From NCBI RefSeq assembly GCF_004115215.2, contig NC_041743.1:41526305-41590304 (forward strand): a stretch of 64,000 bases of DNA, written 5' to 3'. This DNA is from Ornithorhynchus anatinus (lineage: Eukaryota; Chordata; Mammalia; Monotremata; Ornithorhynchidae). This document shows, one piece after another, positions 50,981-63,160 of this stretch (the first letter of the stretch is position 1; each line of letters begins with the position of its first letter). The translations under genes were made by a program, and so were the position numbers. The notes beneath the pieces are model-generated. The model did not search any database. It worked only from the letters and a program-made list of their open reading frames with translations, and was not told the origin of the DNA.

Positions 50981-53900
50981 ATGGCGCTGACTCAGGCCAC
51001 CAAGAGGAAAGTCTGTTACTACTATGATGGTGAGAGGCCGCCGGGCGGAGGGGACGCCGGCGTCCCCCACACACGGGGGGAGGCTGACGCACCGGGAGGG
51101 GGGCGAGGGAAAAAGTGGAGGGAAGGACCGGCCGAGGCCCGGCTCGGCAGGGAAAGGGGCCCTCGGGGAAGGAGCGGAGCCGGCTCGGCCTGGAGGGAAA
51201 GGCGGCCTGCAGGACCCCCTCCCCACCTGCTGCGGAGAGAGAGAGCCCGGGCTCGGGAGGCGGACGTCACCGCCTCGAATCCCGCCGCCGCCACTTAGCT
51301 GGGTGACCGGGGGCAAGTCACTTCTCTGGCCTCGGTCACCTCCTCTGCAAAATGGGGATTAACTGGGAGTCTCACGGGGGACAACCTGATTACCCTGTAT
51401 CTCCCCCAGCCCTTGGAACAGTGCTCTGCACATAGTAAGCGCTTAACAAATGCCAACATTATTACTATTATTACCTGCAGGGGAAAGAGCCCGGGCTGGA
51501 GAGGCAGAGGTCACGGCCTCGAATCCTGCCTCTGCCACTTGGCAGCCGGGTGACCGTGGGCAAGTCACTTCTCTGGCCTCAGTCACCTCCTCTGCAAAAT
51601 GGGGATTAACTGGGAGCCTCAAGGGGGGCAACCTGATGAGCTTGTATCTCCCCCAGCGCTTAGAAGAGTGCTCTGCACATAGTAAGCGCTTAACAAATAC
51701 CAACATTATTACCTGCAGGGGAAAGAGCCCGGGCTCGAGAGGCAGAGGCACGGCTTCAAATCCTGCCTCCGCCACTTGTCAGCAGGGTGACCGTGGGCAA
51801 GTCACTTCTCTGGGCCTCAGTGACCTCCTCTGGAAAATGGGGATTAACTGTGAGCCTCACGGGGGACAACCTGATTGCCCTGTATTCATTCATTCGATAG
51901 TATTTATTGAGCGCTTACTATGTGCAGAGCACTGTACTAACCGCTTGGAATGGACAATTCGGCAACAGATAGAGACAATCCCTGCCCAGTGACGGGCTCA
52001 CAGTCTAATTGGGAGAGGTTGGTATTTGTTAAGTGCTTACTATGTGCAGAGCACTGTTCTAAGTGCTGGGGTAGATACAGGGTAATCAGGTTATCTGTAT
52101 CTACTCCAGCGCTTAGAACAGTGCTCTGCACATAGTAAGCGCTTAACAAATACCAGCATTATTATTATTATTACTTCCCCCAACTTTCCCCATCTTGCCT
52201 CTCCCTGCTTTGGGGGCAGGGAGATGGTCTCAGTGCAGTGTGGGTTGAGAGAAGTTAGTTTAGGGGAGCAGAAGGCCCCCCTACCCGAAAGAACAGAACC
52301 GTCGACCACTTGGGGTCTATTTTCCAGCTATCCGCCTTTTGTATTTCCCAAAGGATCAATCCCAAATGCTAATCCATACCCTTCAAGCACTTAGGTACTC
52401 ATTCCCCACCCCGGCACGTTACCTTATATTCGGTTGCCTCTCCTACCTGTAATTTTATTTTAATCCCCCCTCCCTCCCTGCTAGATTGTAAACTCCTTGA
52501 GGGCAGGGAGCAGGTCTCCTGACTCCATGATACTCACCCAAGCCCTTCGCGTAGTGCTCAGTACACAGTACTCGATAGGCGCACTTGAGAGATCAGTGGG
52601 GAAGATGTCTTTGAAGAGCAATGGAAAATCACAGGTGTGTAGAGGAGGAAATTTGAGAAGGGGTTACTACCAGATAAAGTATATTTTTGGAATTCTGGAT
52701 CGTGGTTCAGGGACCTGGCCCCACATAAGCCTTAGGTACAGTTGTTGGAGCTGGATTTTCTAGAGACTGAATGCATGTCTCCCAGGTGCTTCCCAAACTC
52801 TGAGTGAGAACAGGGGAACCTGATGGAATGAATCCGTTCTTCTCCCTCTAGGAGGGCTTGCCCTTGCACTAATAATAATAATAATAATAATAATGGCAGT
52901 ATGAATTAAGTGGTTACTCTGTGCCAAACACTGTGCTAAGGACAGAGGTAGATGCAAGGTAATCTGATCGGCCACAGTCTCTGACATGGGGCCCTCAGCC
53001 TAAGAGGGAAGAACAACAGATATTTTGTCCTAAATTTACGGATTTAAGGCACAGAGAGGTTAAGTGTCTTGGGCCGAGGTCACACAGCAGGCAAGAGGCG
53101 GAGCTGGGGCTAGAACCCTGGTTTCCTGACTCCCGGGCTTGTGCTCTTTCCATTAGGCAATGCTGCCTTTCTCTTCTCTCTGGCGTAGACGTCACTGTCA
53201 GAGAGAAAAAACAGGCAGTGAAAACCAGAGTGACTTCCTTTTGGGGTTTCCCGCTATTTGCGAGACTTGCTCACGGCTTGTCCTATTTGGAAGTCTTTCT
53301 GGTACTGAGTGCAATTTAGGGACCTCTTCCTCTTTCCCTCTCAGCTCCCACCGCGCGTCACAGAAAACGTCAGAATTTCCCCTGTGGGCGAGGACCCCAG
53401 CCCAGCAGTGGGAATTTTGGGAGGATTTATCTGCTTGCTCTTGAGGTGAAGTGGTTTCAAGGGTGGGGTACGGTCAGGAGCGGGAATGAAAGCTTCAGAG
53501 AGAGAGGGAACCCCAGATCCAGGATGTGGCTTGGGGCCTGTTTGAATACCGACACGACAAAGCTTGTGGAGGTGTCTTGGACACAATAATAATGATTATG
53601 ATGGTATTCATTAAGGGTTCCCCTATGCCCAGTGTTGTTATAGATAGAAGATAAGTAGTGTGGAAGCAGTCCCTGCCCCCTTGGGGCTCGCAGACTGAGG
53701 AAGAAAGAGGTATTTTATCCCCATTTTACAGATGAGGTCCAGAGATGTTAAGCGACTCGCCGAAAGTTACACAGAGGGCAAGTGGATGTGGAACTAGAAG
53801 CCAGGTCTCCTGACTTTCAGCCCTCTGCTCTTTCCATGAGGCTACATTGTCTCCGAGGTCCGGTAGAGGAGGTGGGAGACAGCTGATTTAGCTGCTGCTT

Positions 53901-56900
53901 TGCCCTTTTCCTCCTCCCCTCCACATCCAGTCCTCCCCTCCCTTCTTCACTGGGCCATCATCAGTGAAATTAAAGGAAATTTATTTCCTTGCAAGTAAAA
54001 CCGTAGAAAACATCCCCGAGCCTCTCCTTTGACTTGGTCTTTTGGGAGCCAGAGTTGAGTCCCGAGGCCTGAAGCAGCCTCTACCCTGAGCATCTTTTTA
54101 GAACTTCCCCTTTCTTCTCTGCCCCCGCCCCCCACCCTCTGACAAGTCTCCTTTCAATTAGCGGGGCCAATTGAAGGCCCGAGGCGCATGACGCAGTCAT
54201 ACTGAGACCCAGAGTTTACCTCATGTTCCCCAGGCTTTGGGTGGGTAGAACCCTCACTGAGTTTGGAGGGGCAGAGTGTCTTAGTGGAGAGACCGTGAGA
54301 CTGAGAGTCAGGAGTCCTGAGTTCTAGGTCCAGCTCTTGCCACTTGCCAGCAATGGGTCCTTGGGCAAGACGCTCATCCTCTAAACTGAGCCCTGGGGTG
54401 GAGGGTGGGGTCGGGACTGTATCTGAGCTGATTATCTTGAATCTTCCCCAGTGTTTAGCACAGTATTTGACTCAAGGTAAGCGCTCGGTAAATGCAATTC
54501 TTATGAATATTCTTCCCAGCCCCATGGGGGCAGTCACAGATGAATGTTCATGAAGACACTAGGCCTTTCCCTCACAGGGCGCTTATTGGCTCCCCCGCCA
54601 CCCCCATGACATCAGTGGTGTCATAAGGTCGCACGCAGAAAGGTTCATTGCGGAAGCTTGTGGAGCTCGTGTAGATGCCGAATGCGTCACGTAGGGGAGA
54701 GTCCCTTGCTTCGCCCTCGGTGCCTTTGCATCCCCTCCCAGATCGCTGTGGGAGACTCGACGGAGAGGGGCGGGCGCCGTGGGAGACTCTGCACAGAAAG
54801 GCCCCGGTGCCATCTCACTACCGGGCAGGACAGACCGAGCGAAAACCGGACCGTCATCGCGGTCCCGAGCCGGGCGGGTGGCCACCCTCCTTGTCGGTCG
54901 CCTGCTATACGGAGGACGTCAGTGGCGGGGTCGAGGGGAATTAACGAGGAGAGGAGACAAGTTCTGTGTCCTCAGGGGACTTCTCACCACCACTCCTAAA
55001 GCAGAATACAAACTCTTAGATGCTCATCTGCCACCAGGGCCGGCCCCAGCGTTAGAGGGAACTGGAGCGGCGGCAGGGTCGTGCTCATTTCATGCCCCCT
55101 GTTTGTGTTGCAGTTTGGAAAGAGAGCGGTTCTGGGCGCCGTTGGGACTGTTCCCCACGATGCATCGATGCATCGCTCCTTCCTGACCCCTAAAAGGAGC
55201 CAGGTCATGTGACCCCCCGAGGCCAGGGTGCTTGATTTCCAACCTCTTGGTGGTGCCCTGTAGTGGCCGTGGGGAATGGGACACTACACCTGCCCCCCAC
55301 CCCTCCCACCCCCTCCCTTCCCCTGACATCAGCTAAGACCCTAACCCCCACCCCACCCCACCCCGGTTGGGCACGGGCTCATGGTTTTTCAGGTGCGGGT
55401 GGGGTGCGAATAGCATGGCGGTGGTGGGGTATAGAGTCCAGTCCAGCCCGAGGAGGCCTGAGAGAGAGATGGGTCTTCCCCAGCAGCGTGTTTGTGTGTG
55501 TGATTGCGTGAGAATCCATCCGCTGCCAGGGTCGAGCCCGCCCCGGTCACTCTGCAGGTCAGACCTGGCCTGGGCGGGCACTAAGACCGGTTGCCCTCCA
55601 ACAAAGCCCACCTATCCTCTCCCAACCTTCTCCCTCTGTCACCCTGAAGCACCTTGCATATTTACCCTCCTGGCCACGGGGCAAGACTAGGGCTGGCCTC
55701 ACCCCCGGCATGGGGAGACTGTGTGTGTGTGTGCTTGTCTGTCCACGTCCATCCGCCCCCACCCCCCCCACCGTCCCTCCTCCACACCCCATTCCCCTGG
55801 CTTCTTGCCGACGGCACACCTGTCTCCCACAGGGGACGTGGGCAACTACTACTATGGGCAGGGCCACCCGATGAAGCCCCACCGCATCCGCATGACCCAC
55901 AACCTGCTGCTCAACTACGGCCTCTACCGCAAGATGGAGATCTACGTGAGTCCCTGGCGGGAGCCAATGGACCGAGGACCGGAGGGTGGGGCCGGGCGCT
56001 GGTTTTCCCCCAGGGCCGCAACTTTCTACCGGAGGCTGCTCCAAGGGCGGGGTCTCCCCAGCCACCGGCGATGACCCCGGGTGATCCTGAGGTTGAAGGG
56101 CAGGGGTGGCTCTGGGCTAGGGAGGATCCCCAACGGCTTCCCCCGCAGCAACCAGAGCAGAGATGTCAGTGTCGTGGTTGAGCCCAGTCAGGGGTCCAGA
56201 GGCCCCCTTCCTATAGCTGGGGGGGGAGGGGAGGGCGGTTGGATGACACAGCAGACCCCAACGGTTCTCCAGAATAAATGGGGCCCTCGCATCCTCCCTT
56301 ACTTGCCAGCAGCTCAGGGGTGTTTGCCTAAGAGGCAGACCCCTTCCCTTCTGAGAGAGGGTGCTGTGGGAGGTCGGGTCAGGGGGGCATTTGTGGAATG
56401 CCGTGGAAGCCCCCCACCGAAGGAGGGGAATCCAAACTCCCTTCTGTGCTGCCGTCCCCGGAAGGGACCTAGAGATGCAGAATTCCTCATCCCACAAAGC
56501 CCCCACCCCACTGCTCATTGTCCTGGTGAGGGCAGGAGGCTGCCCGTGGCTGGGAACAACAGAGCCATGAAGTCTTTTGGTTCGTCTGGGGGCGGCAGGA
56601 AGTATCGGGGCGCGTGGCGGTGGCAGGAGGGTGTGGAATTCATTCAGTAGTATTAATTAGTGCTTACTATGTGCAGAGCACTGTAATAAGCACTTGCAGT
56701 GTACAATTTGGCAACAGATAGACACAATCCCTGCCCATTGATGGGCTTACAGTCTGATCGGGGGAGACAGACAGACAAAAACAATAGCAATAAATAGAAT
56801 CAAGGGGCTGTACATCTTGTGGAATGCCAGGAAAGGATGGGAAGGGGGTGGTTAGTGCCGAGGGCAGACTGGCAGAGTCGCGAGGGAGGATGGAGAGCCG

Positions 56901-59900
56901 GCTCCCTGAACAAACCCCTCTTCTCTGACCTCCTAGCGTCCCCACAAGGCCAATGCCGAGGAGATGACCAAATACCACAGCGACGACTACATTAAGTTTC
57001 TGCGATCCATCCGCCCCGATAACATGTCCGAGTACAGCAAGCAGATGCAGAGATGTAAGTGAGGGCCCGGCCCGGCCGGCCCATGGGCTCCCTCCGCCCC
57101 GGCTTCTCCCTCCGCCCACTCGCCGTGATACCGAGCTCTCCCGCTACTACTGGCGCTCGGGGGCTGGAGGAGTCGAGGCGGAAGCTGTCTCTGGGCCCTT
57201 GGGGTCTCCCGTGGTTCGGTGGGGGTGAGGAAAGTGTGTCCCACAGGATTTGCTCCCCTCCCACCCCAGTCCCGCTGGCACAAGCAGCTTAAATTTCACC
57301 GTCAGCCAAGCCCCCAGGTGGAGGTGCATCTCTAGAGTTGGTGTTTGGGGACTCCCTCATCCCTTGCCCAGGGGGGTCTCCTTCCACACCCCCTTAGTGG
57401 ATTCAGCCCCCCTCCCCCTGAGCGGAGACTCAGAAACCCAGGCAAGTAGCTGGTGTTTGCCAGGGAGCGCTCTCTGCTCCTCCTGCCCCCTCCCCTGACC
57501 CAGAGTCCTGGGCATTCCCGCCCCCCCAAAGCTGATGGTACTTCCCTTTGGAGCTTTCCCCAGGTCCGACGTCTGTCATTCATCCACTCATTCATTCAGT
57601 CGTATTTATTAAGCGCTTACTGTGTGCAGAGCACTGGCCTCACCACATAGTGGACGAGGGACGCACCCTCTCTCAGCCATCCTCATGAGGCGGAAGTGTC
57701 ATGTAGAAAAGGAAGTCGGAAGTGGGTAAACACCAGGGCCCTCGAAAGCAAGGTTCATGTTGACACAAACTTGGCCATGTTTGCCCAGAGGAGATGGGGA
57801 GAGCCCAGGGAGCCGCCCTGGCCCCGAAAACTTGTCATTTCAAGAAAGCGAGAGCGAAACTCTCAAGTTCTTTGCCAAGCCCTCATTTGCCGAGACGCCT
57901 TCGATTTCAATCTCTCATTATTAGCCTCATTTTTCAAATGGGGCAGGCCCAGGAATGGTATTCTTTGAGCATCACTGCTCTAGGCAACCGCTCTCCTGAT
58001 GTCCCTCTCAAGGTGTTTCCGTCGTAGGGCTGAGAGGATGGGGTCCCCTGCACCTGCTCCCCCCACTCCACTTTACTCCACTTGGTGCCAGGAGAGCACT
58101 GGTTGAGGGAGCCAGCCCTGGAATTTGACCCCTCGGTTGGTGGTGGGAAAAGATCGGCTGAGAACCGGAGGAGGAGGAGGTGACGGGATGGAGTCGGCAA
58201 TTTCTCTTTCAGTCAACGTCGGGGAAGACTGCCCGGTGTTTGACGGGCTGTTTGAGTTCTGCCAGTTGTCCACCGGAGGTTCCGTTGGTGAGTGAGGTAC
58301 CCCCCGTTCCCCCGGGCTGCACTGGGGAAGACGCCGTCGTGACCTCGAGGCTCGGTTGGTCCCCTGGCCCTTGCAAGTCTCACTCTCCGCTGAGTCCTGG
58401 ACTCCCCGCCGAGGAGAGCCTACACACGGGGCTCATAAAACAGGGGGTCGACAGGTACAGACGGCAACCCTTCAGTTCGTCTTCGAGGTTAGCCGGGTGG
58501 GCTCTGGGGCTGCCCGCAATCTCCCTCCTAGAAGCCACAGCTTCTCCCCAGCGTTCCCCTCCCGCCCCTCGCGACCAGAGGTAGGAGAAGCTGGATTCGG
58601 GGGAGATGGTGATCCCGCGCACGGGCAGCTCCCTCTTACATGCTGTCCCCCATTTCCCGACCATCCCCGCAGCCAGTGCCGTGAAGCTCAACAAACAGCA
58701 GACGGACATCGCCATCAACTGGGCCGGGGGGCTGCACCACGCCAAGAAATCGGAGGCCTCCGGGTTCTGCTATGTGAATGACATTGTCCTGGCCATCCTG
58801 GAGCTTCTCAAGTATGCCCCTCGGATCTGCCCGCCCCATCTATCCCCACCCCGTGCTCCCCCCTCCCCACTCCGTCTGCCCGGCCCGCCCCCTCCTGACC
58901 CCCTTCTGATCCTAGGTACCACCAGAGGGTACTGTACATTGACATTGACATTCATCATGGCGACGGGGTGGAGGAGGCCTTCTACACCACCGACCGGGTC
59001 ATGACCGTGTCCTTCCATAAGTATGGAGAGTACTTTCCCGGGACCGGGGACCTGCGGGTGAGAACGGCAGCCCCGCGGCCACCGCCTGCCAAAGCCCCCC
59101 TTAGCGCTCCCCATCTCACGGGGCGAAAGCCTCCCCTGCCTGCTGCCGTCGGAACGGCCCCCCGCGGGGAGCCCCAAAGGCCCGGTGCTGCCGGCCAGTG
59201 CGACGGAACAGATGTTGAAGGGGAGGCTGGGGTCTCGTGGCTCCCTCCTTTCGCTGCGGGCCGGTGGCCGGATCGAGCAGGGTCTTGGTGAGGCGGGGGG
59301 CTCTGCTGCCTTTCTCTCTCAGCCCGGAGGCCCCTGATCCTGGGAGGCTCTAAAACCGGCCCCCTAGGCCGACCCTTGAGGGACAGTGAGATGGGCGTGC
59401 CCATCCACCCTCCATCTCCCCGCTCCCTGGCGAGGGGCTGCCCAGAGGCTGCCGTCGGCCCAGTTCCCTGGCACGCCGTCCTCCACGGAGGGGCCTCGGC
59501 TCTTGGTTTCATCTTGGGAAACCAGCGCTTGGCACCGTTCTGCCTGCGACGCAACTTGGGAAGCTAGGTGATGGAGCGTAAAGGCATGGCGGGGCAGAGT
59601 GCCCGGAGGTTGGCTGGCAGAGCCCCAGGGGCAAGGTGGAAGAGCAGTGGGTGCAGGCTCCCGCCGAGGGCCCTGGCCACTGACCCCCGAGCACGGGGTC
59701 CCGAGTTACCCAGAGTTGCTTCCTCCTTCCTCTCACTCTCTTCCCCAACCCGGCGCTGTGGGCAGGAGGCTGATTGGTCACATCGCCCGTGGCCGGTGAG
59801 CCCACAAAGAGGCTGTAGACCCTGGTCTTTGGTGTTTCCTCGTCTCTGGAGTTGGCATAGGCCCCACTGCCAGATGAAGACCCGTTCCCGACACCTGTGC

Positions 59901-62900
59901 TGGCTTTGCTCTGTGGGCTGCGGGCTTCCCCCTACCCTCTCTCTCCCGGCCCTGGGAATCCCTCGGCTCTGAGAGAAAAGCGCTCCCGGCCGGGCCCGGA
60001 GTTAGAGGCCGGGCCCCTGGCACCTCACGGCTCCTATTCTGCTCCGATTTCCCTCATCCAGGACATCGGGGCGGGGAAAGGCAAGTACTACGCGGTCAAC
60101 TACCCGCTCCGGGACGGCATCGATGACGAGTCCTATGAAGCCATCTTCAAGCCGGTCGGTGTATTGTCTTCGCTGGGGGTGGGGGGTGGACCCAGACCGG
60201 GTCCCCATCGTGGAGGCGACCCAGGAGCTGACCAGGGCGGGGGATGGGATGTGCTTTCTCATCCAGGTGATGTCTAAGGTGATGGAGACCTTCCAGCCCA
60301 GCGCCGTGGTGCTGCAGTGCGGCTCCGACTCGCTATCCGGGGACCGGCTGGGTTGTTTCAATCTGACCATCAAAGGTGAGGGTCCGGGCTTGCTCCCGGG
60401 GGCCGCGGGGGGAGCGATTCCCCAGGCCGACCTGCCTGCCCCCGGCCCCGCAGGTCACGCCAAGTGTGTGGAGTTTGTGAAGAGCTTCAACCTGCCCATG
60501 CTGATGCTGGGGGGCGGCGGCTACACCATCCGCAACGTGGCCCGCTGCTGGACGTACGAGACGGCCGTGGCCCTGGACACGGAGATCCCCAACGGTACGG
60601 TTGGTTGGGTGGGCCTCTCTCCGGGAGAGGCGAGGCTGGCCCACCTGTGAGGGATCCACCGCCCACCCCAGTCCGGCAACGGCGGAGCGTGGACTCGGCG
60701 CAGATCCGCCTGCGGCAGCCAAGGGTCCAGAGCGGAGCCGATGTCCTCAGGAGCCGGCTCGATAACCGGCTGCTGCCGTCTCCCCTGCAGAGCTGCCCTA
60801 CAATGACTACTTTGAGTATTTCGGGCCTGACTTCAAACTGCACATCAGCCCCTCCAACATGACCAACCAGAACACCAACGAGTACCTGGAGAAGATCAAG
60901 TGAGCGGCTCCATCCTTCCCCCTTCCCTCCTCCTCCCTCCTTGTCCTTCCTTTTCACACCCTGTCTCCTCTTCCCCTTCCCCCGTCCATCTCTTTTTTTA
61001 TCGCCCTCCTCCTCCTCCCTCCCCCTGCCCCCAGTTGTTTCAGTGTGCTTTAGCCCCCTGGGCTCTGGTGGCCGTTGACTTGGACCCAGCCGGCTCACTG
61101 TCCTGGCCCCAGCCCTTTCCCCACCGCCGTCCCCATCCCCATAGGCAGCGCCTTTTCGAGAATCTGCGCATGCTACCGCACGCCCCCGGCGTCCAGATGC
61201 AGGCCATCCCCGAGGACGCCGTCCAGGAGGAGAGCGGGGACGAAGACGAGGACGACCCCGACAAACGCATCTCCAGTGAGTGCCCGGCTGGCTCGGTGGC
61301 GGCCGTCCTCCCGGGGACCACCCAGTCTGCCTGCTGGCCACCTGGGAGCGTCGAAACCTAACCCCCACCTGGCAGCCGGTCAGAGGCATCGTGTGCTCCC
61401 AGGGGTTGGCAGCCCCCGGGTGCTTCCCCCTCACCAAGGGACTCTGTGCCGACCTGTCACCGCTGTGTGTGCATGTGCGCGCGCACGTGCGGGTGTGCAC
61501 GGGCAGACGGGCGTGCCGAGGGTGAGTTCCCCGCCCTCCCTCCAGCGGCGCACGTGCCCGTGGCTCTGAGGAATGGGAATTCCTGGCATCTGGGACCTGT
61601 GGCGGGAGCAGCAGGTTCGGGGGAGGCGTGGGGGGCTCGAGGGGAGTCCCAGACTGGACGCCGGGGAAGCCTCGGGAGCGGGTGGGAACAGGCTTTCAGG
61701 GGCCTGCGTGGGCCTCACCGGGGATGCAGTGGGTCACGTCGACCCCCTGGATGCCTCCCTTGTCTCTCTTCCAACTCCACCCACCCCGTCCCCAGTCTGC
61801 TCCTCAGACAAGAGGATCGCCTGCGAGGAGGAGTTCTCCGACTCGGACGAGGAGGGGGAGGGCGGCCGCAAGAACTCGGCCAACTTCAAGAAAGCCAAGC
61901 GGGTGAAAACAGAGGAGGAGGCAGAGAAGGATCCAGAGGAGAAAAAAGGTGGGTGGCCCGTGGATGGAGCAGGAGCAGCCCAGAGGGACGCAGAGCCTCT
62001 CTCCTGGTCGGGCCCCGGAGCCGTGGATCAATCGATCGGTGATATTTACTGAGCGCTTACTGTGTGCAGAGCGCTGAACTGGGCCCTTGGAAGAGTACAG
62101 TTCGATAGAGTCGGTAGACGCGTTCCCTGCCTACGGGGAGCTTCCGGTCTACCGGGCAAGGCCCGGAGCAGCAGATGTGGGTCACGGGCGGCAGAGGTAG
62201 ACGGGAATGTGGGACACTGAGCGCCTCTCCGGTTTCCCTCTAATGGGGAGAAGGAGGGCTGGCTCAGTGCTCCGGGCCCCAAGGGACCCGCCGTGGTTTC
62301 TTCCGGTCCGGGGCCTCTCCACGGCTCTGAGAAGGGCCAGAGGCCATGAAAGAATGAAACTCCCCGAGTTGGTTCACTGAGGCCCCACCCGGGAGGCCAA
62401 TCCGGCCTCCTGGGGCCAAGCCCCTGGAAGAAGAGTGAGAGTGGGAGAGAGTGAGAGAGAGAAACTGACCCACCGAGACCCACCCCCGCCTGGCCCCCTC
62501 CAAGCTGCTATCGCCACCGCAATCCCCCCTCCCTCTCCCATCTGCTGTGGGAACCGGTTTAACCCGTCTGGCCACCGCCCATCTCCCTCAGCTGGGGCAC
62601 GGCCAGGATGACTCCCAGCCGCCCCCCTGCCCGCCGCCTGGACCCAGGCCCCCGGTGGTGATGGCAGGAGCGGGTGAGGAGGTGTTGGACCCTGCTCCTG
62701 CTGACCCGTCCGGGGCAGGGGGTGGGTCCGTCCAGGGGCCCGGCCCCTTGGTGGACTCACCTCCTCCCGGGCTCACCCCAATCTGGCAATTCTGTCTCGT
62801 AGAAGTGAAAGAGGAAGAAAAGCAGAAAGAGGAGAAGCCTGAAGCCAAAGGGTGAGGGGCCCCTTTGGAAAGCAGTGGGGTTGGGCCGGGAAGAGCTCCC

Positions 62901-63160
62901 GCCCCTGGCTCCACAGACTAGCCGGGACCCGTGCGTGCCGCGCTGCGGGGTTAGCGTTGGGTCCCAGGAGTCCTGCCGGGGAGGGCGGAGGAGAGGTCAT
63001 CTCGCCCAGCCCGGGCCCCGTCCCCTGCAACCCAGAGTGACTCCCCGAGCCCCTGCCCGGTCCCGCAGACTCAGGGGGGGAAGGGTCTTCCCGCCCTGGG
63101 CCCCCGGCTGAGCCCACGTTCTGCTTCCATAGGGTGAAGGAGGAGACCAAGTCCATCTGA
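50981..63160 (+). CDS. HDAC1: HDAC1, histone deacetylase 1
   Basis: Fourteen coding exons: 50981-51029, 55833-55945, 56937-57054, 58213-58287, 58673-58811, 58916-59057, 60062-60154, 60267-60375, 60454-60594, 60791-60899, 61145-61275, 61796-61948, 62803-62851 and 63133-63160. Phases agree and give 482 aa, exactly the human length. It is a zinc-dependent class I deacetylase of lysines in histone tails, working in Sin3, NuRD and CoREST complexes. Catalytic residues are present: His140/His141 (GGLHHAKK), Asp176/His178 (DIDIHHGDG), Asp264 (SLSGDRLG) and Tyr303 (GGGGYTIRN). The C-terminal tail keeps the CK2 sites Ser421/Ser423 ([13 protein letters not shown]), the basic KKAKRVKTE signal and [13 protein letters not shown]. 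The last residues are TKSI where human has VKLA. The N-terminus [17 protein letters not shown] differs from human at three of the first eight positions. Intron 1 is 4.8 kb and repeat-rich. Confidence 0.98.
51241..52172. mobile_element. Tandem Mon-1 array in HDAC1 intron 1
   Basis: Three forward Mon-1 units (about 51241-51480, 51481-51718, 51719-51882) with the same truncated head and the same TTATTACCTGCAGGGG junction, period about 240 bp. An L2 end (-) follows at 51883-52015, then Mon-1 fragments (-) 52018-52095 and (+) 52096-52172. Confidence 0.85.
52865..54520. mobile_element. Older MIR copies in HDAC1 intron 1
   Basis: MIR/Mon-1 copies at 52868-53165 (-, beginning with an ATA run), 53587-53860 (-) and 54265-54520 (+). 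They are more diverged than the Mon-1 array. Confidence 0.7.
54540..54960. promoter_or_regulatory. CpG-rich promoter-like segment in HDAC1 intron 1
   Basis: Unique, CpG-rich sequence with an inverted CCAAT (54585-54589), a near-palindrome ATGACA...TGTCAT (54606-54624) holding a CRE-like site, TGCGTCAC (54683-54690) and an octamer-like TTTGCAT (54725-54731). ORFs overlap in three frames, so coding use is not supported. It could be an enhancer or an alternative promoter. Confidence 0.4.
56635..56825 (-). mobile_element. L2 3' end in HDAC1 intron 2
   Basis: TTCATTCAGTAGTATTAATT tail and L2 3'UTR (ACAATAGCAATAAATAGAAT). A shorter end sits at 57575-57640 in intron 3 and another at 62025-62150 in intron 12. 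Confidence 0.8.

Noticed and set aside
49411-52172. CRISPR-like or satellite array
   Set aside because: The regular units are Mon-1 SINE copies with diverged bodies and no unique spacers of even size, in vertebrate DNA.
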